From Panicum virgatum (Eukaryota; Streptophyta; Magnoliopsida; Poales; Poaceae), in the NCBI RefSeq assembly GCF_016808335.1, contig NC_053153.1, positions 28,072,090-28,136,089 on the forward strand: a stretch of DNA of 64,000 bases. Reading direction: 5' to 3'. A model generated the notes under the pieces. That model was not told the DNA's origin, searched no databases, and saw only the letters and a list, made by a program, of their open reading frames with translations. The translations under genes and the position numbers were made by a program. Of the stretch, positions 54,966 to 64,000 are shown piece after piece (positions within the stretch are counted from its first letter, which is position 1; each line of letters starts with the position of its first letter).

Positions 54966-55558
54966 AATTCCAAGCTTTTTGTACATACTTTATACTTGTA
55001 TTTTAAGTTCCCGAAATAATAAAGAGTACGCTCTACTTTAAACTCTTCGGGAATCATGTGAACCCTTGGGGGCTCGGTCACACGCACATAACACTGAGGA
55101 AGACTTGGCTTTGCCCTCGACAAAACCAAGCCTCCCTCGAGGGCTATAATGGTGGGAACCCCCCCCCCCCCCACCCTCCCCAAACAACCCCTAAAACTGC
55201 CATCATTTTTTCAAAAAAATTTCGTATCTAAGTCTCCCGTACACTTAGAAAAATGGACACGAGGCATAAGCAACTATGGGACCAGGCCGGCCGAGCCGCA
55301 GGACCGCCTACGCCTCCGGAATACGGCATCCCCACTCACCTCCCTGCGCCTAAGTAGCTTATGAAAGCAAAAATCCTCGCAGAAATTTGCCTAAGTCGCA
55401 CACGAGAGCACGAAAACTCAATAAATAAAACGATACGCATATGTGTATAAAAGCCTCGAACGGCCACACCTTCAAGATTACTTCTTTGTTCTCTTACATA
55501 GGAAGATAATCAAAACAAAATTCTAATTTCTCTACTTGGGCTCCACAGTCCAGACTGC
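54966..55558. other. B noncoding segment between integrase and antisense gene
   Basis: No gene. Holds a polypurine-tract-like TTGGGGGCTCGG (55063-55074), a run of 14 C (55159-55172) and AATAAA-type sequences. It is the shared 3' region of the sense pol and the antisense gene. Confidence 0.6.
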
Positions 55559-58490
55559 CTACAGGTCATCATGCGCGCCCTCATCTTCATCATCCTCGGC
55601 GCCAGGGAAGAGGTCGCCCTTGAAGCGCTCGGCTAAAGCGGAGGCGGCGCCTTCGGCGGCTGCGTCAGCTTGCTCCATAGAATCGACCATGGTATCATCA
55701 TCGCCATCTGGGACGATATAGCCCATGGCCACTTGCTCAAAGTTGATGATGTAGTGCGTGGAGACAATGCCGAGGGCCTTCTGGATGCCGAGACGAAGGG
55801 CGCCCTTGAGGTGCTCAGTCAGTCGATCGCCCAAGGACCTCAGGTGACTTGCCAGCGAGCTGCCGGATGAGCCCGCGGTGCCCTCGAGTCCCTGGCATGC
55901 GGCCACGGTAGCTTCCTCCAGGTCTTCATAATCTTTCTGCGCTGATGAGTACGCGACCTGGAGGGCCTCCCTCGGCACGGTCTCCTCCGCCACCGCCTTC
56001 CACAGCACTGGACAAAGATAAGCTTCGATTGACCAAATCGACTTGAGCGAATTCATTCACTTACCCTCGGTGCGTTTTCTCTCCTCCTCCAGCTGCTCCC
56101 GCTCGACGTCAACCTACTGAAGGAGCAACGACATGGAGGCCTCCCTCTCGTCGAGGGCGGTCTCTGCATTGCGAAGAGCATTCCCCTGCACCTCAAAGAG
56201 AACGTCCTTCTGTAGGATGGTGTCGGTGAGCGCTCCAATGGCCGTTTCTTGGAGCTGGAGCTGAGCCGCCCATGCCACGAGAGCTTCCACGTTCTGTCGC
56301 AACACGACCGCTTGTGTCTCGACCTCCTTGGACTTCTGCTCGGCCACGGCCCTCTGCGAGTCGCGCTCATCATTGGCTCGGGCGAGCTCAAGCTCCAGCC
56401 AACAAACTCATGCCTCCAAGGTGGACACCTGGGCATAGGCTTCGTCCATTCACACGCCCAGGCTAGCACCATACTTCTCGAGCTAGTCCACCCTGGAGTA
56501 CAGGTTGGCCATCTTCACGCTCTTGTCGCTTGACAGGGCCATCAGCTACTGCGAACAATAAGACATAAGCGGACGCCGTGCAGACGTGATCAGAAATGAA
56601 CAAAAAGAAGGAAGGGCACCTACCGTGGTGAAGTTGTGCACCTCCTACCAGTGGAGCTATAGGACGTGCTGAAGACCGGCATCGATCTGGCCGCTAATGT
56701 CGAGTTGCGCCTGCCAGACCTCGTCCTCCTCCCGCTCGGCACAAACGAAATCCTCGGGGACCCCAGGCTGGACAAGCGCCCAGCTAACCCCTCGCTAGGC
56801 TGCTGGGACAGTCCGGCCCCGAGGCCACCCTCGAAAGTATTGGCAATGCCGACACTCCGACCGACTTCGCAAAATACGGCGCTCGAGGCGACCTCTGCTA
56901 GGTCCTCGACCCGCTCCGACGCCTCTTCCGCTGGCGCCACCTGCGCCACCGCCGCCGCTGTCTCCTCGTCCCCAGCCCCCCTGGGCTCCAGGACGGGGCC
57001 ACCTCCTTCTGCCTGGCCAGTGGGCCGCTCCAGTGCGGCTCGCCGGCTTCTTCTTCTTCAACCGGCCGGACAACGTCCTCAGCGCTGCACCGTCCGGCCT
57101 CTTCTTCGACAACCGGCCGGACAGTGTCCTCAGTGCTATGCCGACTGGCCTTTTCCCCAGCAACCGGCTGGGTAGCATCCTCACCACTGCGCCGACCGGC
57201 ACCGCCCTCGTGTGCCTGTGCCCGGCCCGCCCTGGCTCCCCGGGCTATCACTGCCCGGTACTGCGCGTAACCTCCTCCTCTGTTTGAGGCCCTCTGGTCA
57301 GGGGCTACGCTGTCGTGCGAGGTGTGGCGCTTGCTCCCGACTTGAGGGCTTTGGTAGGCGCCAGTTGGGGAGTGGCCGCAGAAACCCTCATGCTGAGCCA
57401 AACAAGGAAGGGATCGAAATCAGCAAGGGACGAGGGTACCAACCAAAGGAAAAGAGCAGACGATCAAGAAAGGAAAAGGGACAACATGACAAGGATCAAA
57501 AAGGGAAAGGGACAACATAAAATGATCAATGCTCGGAAGCGATTCTTACCAACTGGAGATACCCCTCCGCGGAGCACATCTTGATCCTCCAGAGATCTTC
57601 AGGATCGGTCGGTGAGGGCCGCCACCGTACGCCCCGCTCAGCGACCTCATGGGAGAGTAGCTCCCCCATCATCCGCGAGCCCTCAGATGGATCCTATAGC
57701 GTCAACTTATGGAGGGGAAGCCTCCACTCCATGAGGGTAAGTACCCTCTGCCGATGGAAATTGGCGACGACGGCGGCCGCTGTCAGACCCCCCCCCCTCC
57801 ACCAAGCGCCGCAGCGCGTCAGTGTACACCTTGAGCTTGGCTTGGCGAGTAGGGTGCGACACCCCGTGCATCCAATATTCTGGCCTCTCCATCAGCACCT
57901 TGCCGGTGTACGCTGAAAACCGCCCATCATCGTTGCGGAGGTAGAACCAGGCCTTATCCCAGACACGATTGTTTGACACCATCGTGCAAGGGATGTACAA
58001 GTCCCTCCTCACCTCTCGCACCCGGAGCGTGAGGCCTCGCCGACGTGAATGGGCCTCCTCACTCCTGGCGTGACAAGTTCGGTGTAGAGATGACCCCAAA
58101 ACAAGTGCCTCCACAAATCCCAGTGCACCTTCACCCCCAGGTAGCCCTCACAGACGGCGATGAAGACCGCCGCCTGCGAGATAGCATTGGGGGCGAAGTT
58201 GTGCAGCTCCACCCCAAAATGGTGGCAGAGCGCACGGAGGAACCGGCTGGCGGGGACGCCGAAATCCCGCTTGTGCAGCCCCGCCAGGCTGACGACGTAG
58301 CCAGGAGGGGGATTCGGGTCCGTCACCGTCGGCCCCGGAGCAATCCACTTCGGGTGCGCCGAATCGGTGATCGGCAGCAAGAGCCCGTCGAGGACCAATG
58401 ACTCCAGGTACCCATGGTCGGCGACGGACTTGCCCTATGGCACGAGATCGACCAACTAGACCATGATGATGGCCAAAAGGGAGAAGGGTC
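55559..58490 (-). pseudogene. B antisense gene with at least three introns (Transposase_28-like protein)
   Basis: Reads against the element. Exon 1 includes PPPGYVVSLAGLHKRDFGVP and FGVELHNF...VFIAVCEGYLG, matching the family Pfam calls putative gypsy-type transposon (PF04195; recalled, not searched), then YIPCTMVSNNRVWDKAWFYL after one frameshift near 58070. Introns with GT-AG ends: 57549-57393 (157 nt, phase 0), 56623-56549 (75 nt) and 56064-56008 (57 nt, phase 1). The first and third joins keep the frame. Exon 2 has a 51-bp tandem repeat, exon 3 a long coiled coil, exon 4 an acidic end (EDDEDEGAHDDL, stop at 55559). Several TAG/TGA stops are present. Function unknown. Such antisense frames are known in Tat elements. 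The true start was not located. Confidence 0.8.
57038..57193 (-). repeat. 51-bp tandem repeat within the antisense gene, three units
   Basis: On the minus strand each unit encodes 17 residues of the form SxEDxxxPVxxExAGR. The sequence CCGGCCGGACA...GTCCTCAG recurs at 51-bp steps. In-frame length keeps the protein open. Confidence 0.82.
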
Positions 58491-59830
58491 GAACAAGAGC
58501 AAGGTGCGCTTGCTTCTTCTTCTTTCTCTCGCCTTTCCGCTCGGGTGCGCCTGATGCAGGATGGAGGCAAAGAAGGCAATGCCAAAGGCAGGACTAAGCC
58601 GAGCGGACTCCCCCATGCCTTAATTATAGCCACGGCGACGGGCGGATTCGCTGCGGCTATCCCGAAATGACCGCATTAAATGTGGTAGATTTGGCAGACC
58701 CCGCCAGCTGGGTTAACTACAGTGTTGCAGTTACCAAAGTGGTAACAGGAGCGCCGCGGAGCCGTCCCGTCAATCGGCGGCCGGCCGCGCCGTTCGGCTT
58801 GCCCGAGGACGCCGCCTCAAAAGGCATGCTTGCACTGCGTGGGCCGGTCCACGTCATGCGCGACCCCTGCGCACGACTCCATGACTCCGTGCCACGCACC
58901 AAACAGTGACGGAATATTCCTTCGGGGGTTTCTTACCAACAAAGGAACAATGTTTCGAGCCCTACTGATCAGGGGTTAGAAGGCTGGCCCGCTGAGGGTT
59001 CGACAGCCTCCCTAGATCGATAGAGTCAGGGACAGCATGGACGTGCTCATACAAAGCCTAGCCTCGAACGCGAGTTCGAGATGTCCTACACTGTGTTCGA
59101 GGCTAGACGAAGGCGGCTAGCACGAGGGATCCCATCGAGGGAGAGCATCGAGCCCTCGGACCCTATCGAACGGGTCCGAGCCCTACCTAGCGAATCTTTG
59201 CGAGCGCTTTATGGGACATGTCTCCGGACCACGAGCCGACCCTTATCGAACGGGGCACGTACGTCCACTCGAACCACCCACTAACAGCTCACCGAAGCAT
59301 CCATGACTCACCACCCGATGGTAGCATGGCTCGCTTCACCCCTCCTACTTGCGAAAGGGAAGACCGTGGGTTGTAACAATAAGACGAGGGTACCCCTGAT
59401 TGCCCTCACACGGGCTAGGGCTCGGGGGCTCCTCGCACATCACGGCTAAGGCCATACCGTCGAATAAAATCGGCTACAGTCCGATTGTGAAATCCCATGT
59501 GTAAACACAAGTCTCCTTGCATGCATGATGAGTCGTTTGAATTGGTCCAAAGAGGGCAAGGGTCGCCTTACCAGCTGAAAGGAATGCCGAAACCGGCTGA
59601 AATGAATGCTGAATGGCTGCGCCACCCGATCGACCATACAAGTGCGATACTCATAGCCCTTGGACGAGTGCTCACAATCCTCCAAGGCCTCGGGAGCTAC
59701 ACCCGCGGGTGTGCTCACGTGCACCCATGGAGGATACTTCACAAATTCAAAGGACTAAACCCCAAAAAGTTAGCACCCGAGCCGCTACCTCGAGGGTTCA
59801 AGCCTCTGCAGGACTGATACACACTCCTAC
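58491..59830. other. B noncoding segment before the 3' LTR
   Basis: GC-rich, with no gene seen. TATAATTA on the minus strand (58629-58622) could be part of an antisense promoter, but the nearest ATG lies too close to be downstream of a start site. A polypurine-like GGGCTCGGGGGCTCC lies at 59407-59421. Confidence 0.5.
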
Positions 59831-59847
59831 AAAGGCTCGGGGGCTAC
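59831..59847 (+). other. B polypurine tract
   Basis: AAAGGCTCGGGGGCTAC directly before the 3' LTR TGTCGGG, a junction typical of this group. Confidence 0.85.
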
Positions 59848-60037
59848 TGTCGGGTACCATAATATGGGGCACCCTGACCTAGGGATCAAAACGCCTTCAA
59901 AAACGCATACACAATTAGGCAACCAGGCCAAAGGTCCAAATACGCGCTTGGCCCACGGCCCAACACCAAAGCGTGGCTCGTCCGAGGCCTCGCAAGCCGC
60001 AGTGCGATCTCCGCCTCACCCGAGACATCCCCGCCGA

Positions 60038-60239
60038 GGCCCCTGGCAGCGAGTCGCATCTCCACCTCGCCCGAGAGTAAGAGGCTTACCCTCGGAGAGC
60101 ATGAGAACTCTCCGCCTTGCCCGAGGCCACCCTGCCAAGGCCCCTCGCAGCGCATCGCATCTCTGCCTCACCCGAGGGTAAAAGGCTTACCCTTAGAGAG
60201 CATGAGAACTCTCCTCCTCGGCCGAGCCCTCCCACAAGG
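60038..60239. repeat. 101-bp tandem repeat in the B LTR U3
   Basis: Units at 60038 and 60139, each GGCCCCTSGCAGCG...GAGCATGAGAACTCTC...CGAG, with partial units on both sides. It lies about 500 bp upstream of the TATA box, the position of enhancer repeats in many LTRs. Confidence 0.8.
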
Positions 60240-60736
60240 CCTCGGCGCGAGGGGAAATTCCGTCCTGTTCGAGGACCCCCCCCCCCCTCGGTAGACTGGG
60301 ACTGTAACCCTCTCACTCGACGAGACTAATGCATTTATTGCGAACCACTCCGCGGCATAGTACGTGTGTCAGGCGGCGTCAGCAGCCACGCTGCACAGCG
60401 GTCGTGACCAGAGTCCCATCCACCAACTCTGGTCACTATGCCACCATCCACGGCGCTGCGCGGACTCGACATGCGCTGCGCGGACGTGACCGGCACTGCG
60501 CCCGCCATTGTGCTACCAAATCTTTGTACTCCCCCCTCTGTAGGACCCTCGGCAGGCATGGGAAACGACCCTCGAGCATTCCAAGCATGGCCAAAAGCTC
60601 CCAAGGACGATGGCCATGCCCGTGGCCATACCTCACAGTGCTCGGTGATAGGAGCTACCAACTGCTCCCCCCGATTCGAGGAGAGGATGACGAAACCAGA
60701 GCCATTCCGTGCATGTAATCTGCCCCTCCTTGAGCC

Positions 60737-60743
60737 TATAAAA
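60737..60743 (+). promoter_or_regulatory. B LTR TATA box
   Basis: CCTATAAAAGGAGG is a strong plant TATA context in the LTR centre. Confidence 0.75.
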
Positions 60744-61085
60744 GGAGGAGGCATACCTCTTCCCGGGGGGGTCGAACTCTCTGAGAAACGCACACACACT
60801 CAAGTACATTCTTCCCCACATATTGGCACTTGCCTCAATCACCTTTCGCGTACTCTGAGACTTGGAAGCTTCTCTCCCTATCTCGTCCAAGCTTGTACCC
60901 CCTACTACAAGCCCCCCGGTGCAAGATAATATAGTGCTCACTCCCTTTGCTAGACGTATGGCCCCATCGGCCGGAACCAAGATAAACCCCGTGTCATTGT
61001 GTTTCATCTTGCATCAACCATCTAGAGACGGGACACGCAGCATTATTACTAGTTGGTGCTGGACCGCCTGGTCTAGACATCGACA

Positions 61086-61249
61086 AATTTCAACTGCCAA
61101 CAACCAGGCCGGCCGCTGCTGGTCGATCTGCACAGCTCCTCGGCATCGGCCTCACTGGCTGTCCGGCAGCGTTGCGTCCATCAATTGTCGTTGTGGTTAG
61201 CATTAGCACGTCAATGGTATGGATCCGGTACAGATGAAAAGTTTAGTGC
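61086..61249. other. Flanking sequence right of B, unassigned
   Basis: No coding or repeat feature recognised. This is the DNA into which B inserted. Confidence 0.5.
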
Positions 61250-61475
61250 AGGTTAGGTAGGCCTGGGCATTCAGTTCCTTGGTTTTTAGAGAAGTTCGGT
61301 TCTTCAAAAATAAGGACCGATCGGTTCTTTTCAGAATCAGGAATCGAGCAACTTCGGTTTCGGTTAGTTCGGTTCGATGCCGGTTCTAACAGAACTGACC
61401 GAGGCTATCCCAACACACATTCAAAAGAACCGAACGTGGCTACAATCGGTTAATTTGGTTCAGTTCCTATGCTAG
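61250..61475. repeat. CGGTTC-rich repeat patch
   Basis: Many variants of CGGTTC and GGTTCGGTT on one strand and GAACCGA on the other, opening GGCCTGGGCATTCAGTTCC. TTCAGTTCCT recurs near both ends (61274 and 61463). It could be a small degraded DNA transposon end, but no terminal inverted repeat pair was found. Confidence 0.45.
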
Positions 61476-61522
61476 GAAAAGACTGTTACATAGGAAAATG
61501 AAAAGCAGGACCTGACCAAAAC

Positions 61523-63090
61523 CTAAACCAAAATGCTAGGAATCCTTCCAAGCTCCAGGCCAGCAAGGCCTTTTGCGTCTCCTGCTATCCACAGTTGAGC
61601 TTCATCCTTGAAGGCTTGCAACGCGGTCTGAATGCTAGGAGCAGATCCATCAAACACGCAAGAGTTATGATGTTTCCAGAGGATCCATGCCCCAAGTATG
61701 ACCAGCGAATTGAAACCTTTCTTAGCATTTTTTTGTACTTTCTTCTAGGACGTCCTCCACCAAGCTGCAAAGGAGGTCGCTCCGCGGATTGGTACCAGAA
61801 TAGAGAGGTTCAGAGGCTGCAGGATGTTGAACCAGAATTGCTAGGCGAAGACACAAGAAGTGAGAATATGTTGAATGTTTTCATCTTCTTGGTCGCAGAG
61901 AGGGCAATGAGCAGGATGTTGGAGGCCTCTTTTTTGCAGGTGATCCGCTGTCCAACAGCAATTTCGAATCGCAAGCCAGATAAAAATCTTGCATTTGTTA
62001 GGGGCCCATGACTTCCATAAATGTTTCCATGGTTCAAACTCAATTGCACCGACAAAGAATGCTTTGTAAGCCTATCTTGAGGAGAATATACCTGAGCTTT
62101 CGAACTTCCAGCTATGTAAATCATCTGAATTACTTAGATAAAAATCAGAGATTGCATTCCCATAGCTCTAGATACTCCAGAAGACCAAGCCAATTCAGCG
62201 CGTCCCTTATGTCAACCCAAGTATTGTCCACCAACGCCTCAGCCACATTTCTTTTTTTCCATACACGTTGTGGGATAGTCTTGAAAACATTTGGTGCAAG
62301 TTCCTCTATACTTTTCCCAAGTAACCAGCGGTCCGAACAGAAAAGAGTGTTGGTGCCATTGCCCACGGTTGTCACAACTGAAATAGTGAATAAAGCGAAG
62401 GTGTTTGGGTGCACAGGTACCTCCAGACCAGCCCACAGTCAATCTGGGTTTGTTTTCTCAAACCACAGCTAGTGCATCTAAAGTGCCCAGCCCATGACTT
62501 CTAGATTAAGGATGCCCAGCCCTCCAAGGTCAATTGGCCTCATGATTTTTTCCCAAGCGATCAAACATCAACCTCCATTCACATCTTTACGACCTTTCCA
62601 GAGAAAAACTCTTCTGATTTTGGCAATTGCCCGGATAAACCACTTAGCCACTTTTAGTGCTAGCATTAGATAATTTGGGATGGCGGAGAGGACGAAGTGG
62701 ACCAGCACTGCGCGACCAGCAAGGCTCAAGAGGGAGGCCTTCCAACCAGGGAGCATGTTAGCTATTTTCTCAATCCAAACCAATAAATCCCCTCAACTTC
62801 TTATCAGAAATGGGCAGACCAAGATATGTTGTGGGAAAGGACGAAGAAGTGCACTGTAAGCTCGGGTTGACAACTTCCTCAATATCACCATTGCATTGGA
62901 TAGGAATTACACAGCTTTTTTGAAGATTGGTCTGCGGGCCAGATGCTTCACCGAAGATCTGCAACAAGTTCTTTGTGAGTTGTAGATCATCTGCCTCGGG
63001 GCGAATGAATAGGGCCACATCATCTGCATATAAAGAAAGATGTTGTCCGCTGGAGTGGAGAGGTCACAGCAGGCCCTCGTGTCATGGTGG
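61523..63090 (-). pseudogene. L1-type LINE fragment: reverse transcriptase C-terminus and zf-RVT domain
   Basis: From 63090 downward: reverse transcriptase palm with YADD (63031-63020) in LYADDVALFIRPEADD, the NLQKSCVIP...TYLGLPIS segment, the connection GWKASLLSLAGRAVLV...PNYLM, then a zinc-binding tail WKSWAPNKCKIFIWLA with CPLCDQEDENIQHILTSC, and a final WILWKHHNSCVFDG ending at TAG (61525-61523). These are hallmarks of plant L1 ORF2. Several frameshifts and a stop break it. The endonuclease and most of reverse transcriptase are missing on the 5' side, as usual for truncated LINEs. No poly(A) tail is clear. Confidence 0.88.
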
Positions 63091-63171
63091 GGTTGCACTA
63101 CAAACGTCGCACAAGGAAGGCTCGGGAAGTACAGGCCATTGGCGCCAAGAAATAGGAAAGTTAGATTGGGT
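63091..63171. other. Short gap between LINE and right-edge LTR
   Basis: No feature assigned. GTTAGATTGGGTTGTTAGG here is partly repeated just inside the LTR (63189-63207). Confidence 0.45.
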
Positions 63172-63451
63172 TGTTAGGATTTGGCAAGTTTAGATTGGTT
63201 TGTTAGGTTGATGAATAAGTTGTTCCCAGGCTTGGCATCATATAAGCCACGACCTGCAGACGTGAGGAGGTTAGACAAGATTCTACCTTACCCTAAACTG
63301 CTCGTGCCCCGCCTCCTCAGTGCACTGTGAGCTTCCACCATTGCTCCTGCACGCCAGTGAGGTCCAGGGCCATAGCCGACCACTTCGTTTAAATACAGTC
63401 TTCGTCGAGTTCCTCCAACCAATTCCTACTCTTCCCCTGCCTGTGACAACA
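63172..63451 (+). repeat. F 5' LTR (about 280 bp)
   Basis: TGTTAGGATTTGG to GTGACAACA, followed at once by TGGTATCAGATAG (63452-63464), an initiator-methionine-tRNA-type primer site. CATATAAGCC at 63238-63247 is a likely TATA box. The left boundary is less sure because TTGTTAGG is repeated nearby. Confidence 0.68.
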
Positions 63452-63480
63452 TGGTATCAGATAGCTCTGGTCCCGATCAC

Positions 63481-64000
63481 ATGGCGGACGGCGAGAAGAA
63501 CGTGCTGGAGAGCACGATGGACGATATGCTCCAGACGCTCACCGACCTCGCCGCTAGGTTTCGGATCTCGCCACGCAGACCGCCACGCTCAAGCCCCTGC
63601 TTCCGCTCGCCAACCAACTCGACGGCCTGCTAGACAAGGTGACCAAACTCCAAGCGGCGGCGTTCGAGGGCTCCAACCAGATCGCCGCCCTCCGCCCTGA
63701 ACCTCGCCGTATCCCGCCTCGAGAGGGCACAGCATGGCGACAAGGATCCCATCCTGGAGGAGGGAGCCGACGGCGACACATCGGCGCACGGGCCGCTCAA
63801 GGGCGCTTCCAACTCGCCCAACGGCCCGCTGCCATTTCGCGAGACACCGCCATTGCGCCAACACGATGACGATGCCGCCATCGATCTGTGCTTTCATCCA
63901 CGCGCACACATCGAGTTCCCTACGTTCGACGGCAAAGAAGATCCACTCCCATGGCTCAATTGCTACGAGACCTTCTTCCGATGCCAGAACACTCCGGAAC
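63481..64000 (+). pseudogene. gag: F gag (frameshifted, partial)
   Basis: Begins MADGEKNVLESTMDDMLQ, then after a frameshift near 63560 a leucine-rich coiled coil (ATLKPLLPLANQLDGLLDK, KLQAAAFEGSNQIAAL) and after another near 63700 SRLERAQHGDKDP and the gag core IEFPTFDGKEDPLPWLN, where the window ends. Structural protein of F. Alternative: the two frame changes could be sequence errors. Confidence 0.75.

Larger units (their letters stand above)
24340..61085 (+). mobile_element. B: Tat-lineage Ty3/gypsy retrotransposon hosting A, C and E2
   Basis: Plus-strand element whose pieces lie at 24340-24938, 34621-38305 and 53594-61085. In order: 5' LTR remnant, primer binding site, gag, CCHC-like knuckle, protease, truncated reverse transcriptase, first and second RNase H, integrase, an antisense gene, polypurine tract and 3' LTR. 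This layout, with an antisense frame between integrase and the 3' LTR, is known from grass Tat elements such as Grande and RIRE2 (established knowledge; exact family not determined). Three younger elements are inserted in it, so it is the oldest visible element of the nest. Its reverse transcriptase is deleted at the N-terminus and the element cannot be autonomous. Confidence 0.9.
59848..61085 (+). repeat. B 3' LTR (1238 bp)
   Basis: TGTCGGGTACC...CATCGACA with inverted ends TGTCG/CGACA. U3 contains tandem repeats of 101 bp (60038-60239 plus partial copies). TATA box TATAAAA at 60737-60743. Runs of C at 60276-60287. The 3' end matches the 5' LTR remnant at 24340-24402. The flanking 5 bases are AATTT, but the left partner is outside the window. 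Confidence 0.9.
63172..64000 (+). mobile_element. F: short-LTR Ty3/gypsy element (partial, runs off window)
   Basis: A 280-bp LTR, a primer binding site and the start of gag. The short LTR and the gag core ending PTFDGKEDPLPWLN suggest a Reina-like or related gypsy element (inference). Only the left end is visible. Confidence 0.75.

Noticed and set aside
1..64000. CRISPR arrays, rRNA or tRNA genes, bacterial operons
   Set aside because: None found. The tRNA-like matches are retrotransposon primer binding sites, and the DNA is plant nuclear.

Overview
The window is a stretch of plant heterochromatin built almost entirely from nested LTR retrotransposons. No ordinary host gene is visible. The families point to a grass, probably a panicoid, though no single-copy gene is present to confirm this: a chromodomain Ty3/gypsy element with 3.2-3.5 kb GC-rich LTRs, two Tat-lineage gypsy elements with a second RNase H, an Athila-like element without coding capacity, an L1-type LINE fragment and a short-LTR gypsy element at the right edge. 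Names used here are mine: E1, E2, S1 and S2 for the chromodomain family, A and B for the Tat-type elements, C for the non-coding element and F for the right-edge element.

The nesting can be read from terminal TG...CA dinucleotides and target-site duplications (TSDs). B (+ strand, 24340-61085) is the oldest visible host. Its 5' LTR was hit by A (- strand, right end at 24339). B's gag was hit by C (24939-34615, TSD GGGAT). B's RNase H/integrase junction was hit by E2 (38306-53588, TSD AGAGG). A was in turn hit by the solo LTR S1 (17035-20495, TSD TCATC) and, in its 3' LTR, by E1 (- strand, 1-10778, running off the left edge). E2's own 5' LTR was hit by the solo LTR S2 of the same family (39504-42926, TSD CCGCG).

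Layout: 1-10778 E1; 10779-24339 A interrupted by S1; 24340-24938 start of B; 24939-34615 C; 34621-38305 B gag to RNase H; 38306-53588 E2 with S2 inside its 5' LTR; 53594-61085 B integrase, an antisense intron-containing gene and the 3' LTR; 61086-61522 unassigned and a CGGTTC-rich patch; 61523-63090 LINE remnant (- strand); 63172-64000 F.

No element is intact. E2 is nearest, with only two in-frame stop codons between gag and the chromodomain. E1 has a frameshift and one stop. A, B and F are heavily broken, and C has no gag or pol at all. Points that deserve attention are a phase-0, 110-nt intron-like segment in gag of E1 and E2, a gene-like series of splice-site and coding-like blocks conserved in all six E-family LTR copies, an antisense gene in B with three introns that restore its reading frame, four copies of a noncoding module in C, and recurrent CAG-to-TAG stop codons that fit decay of methylated DNA.
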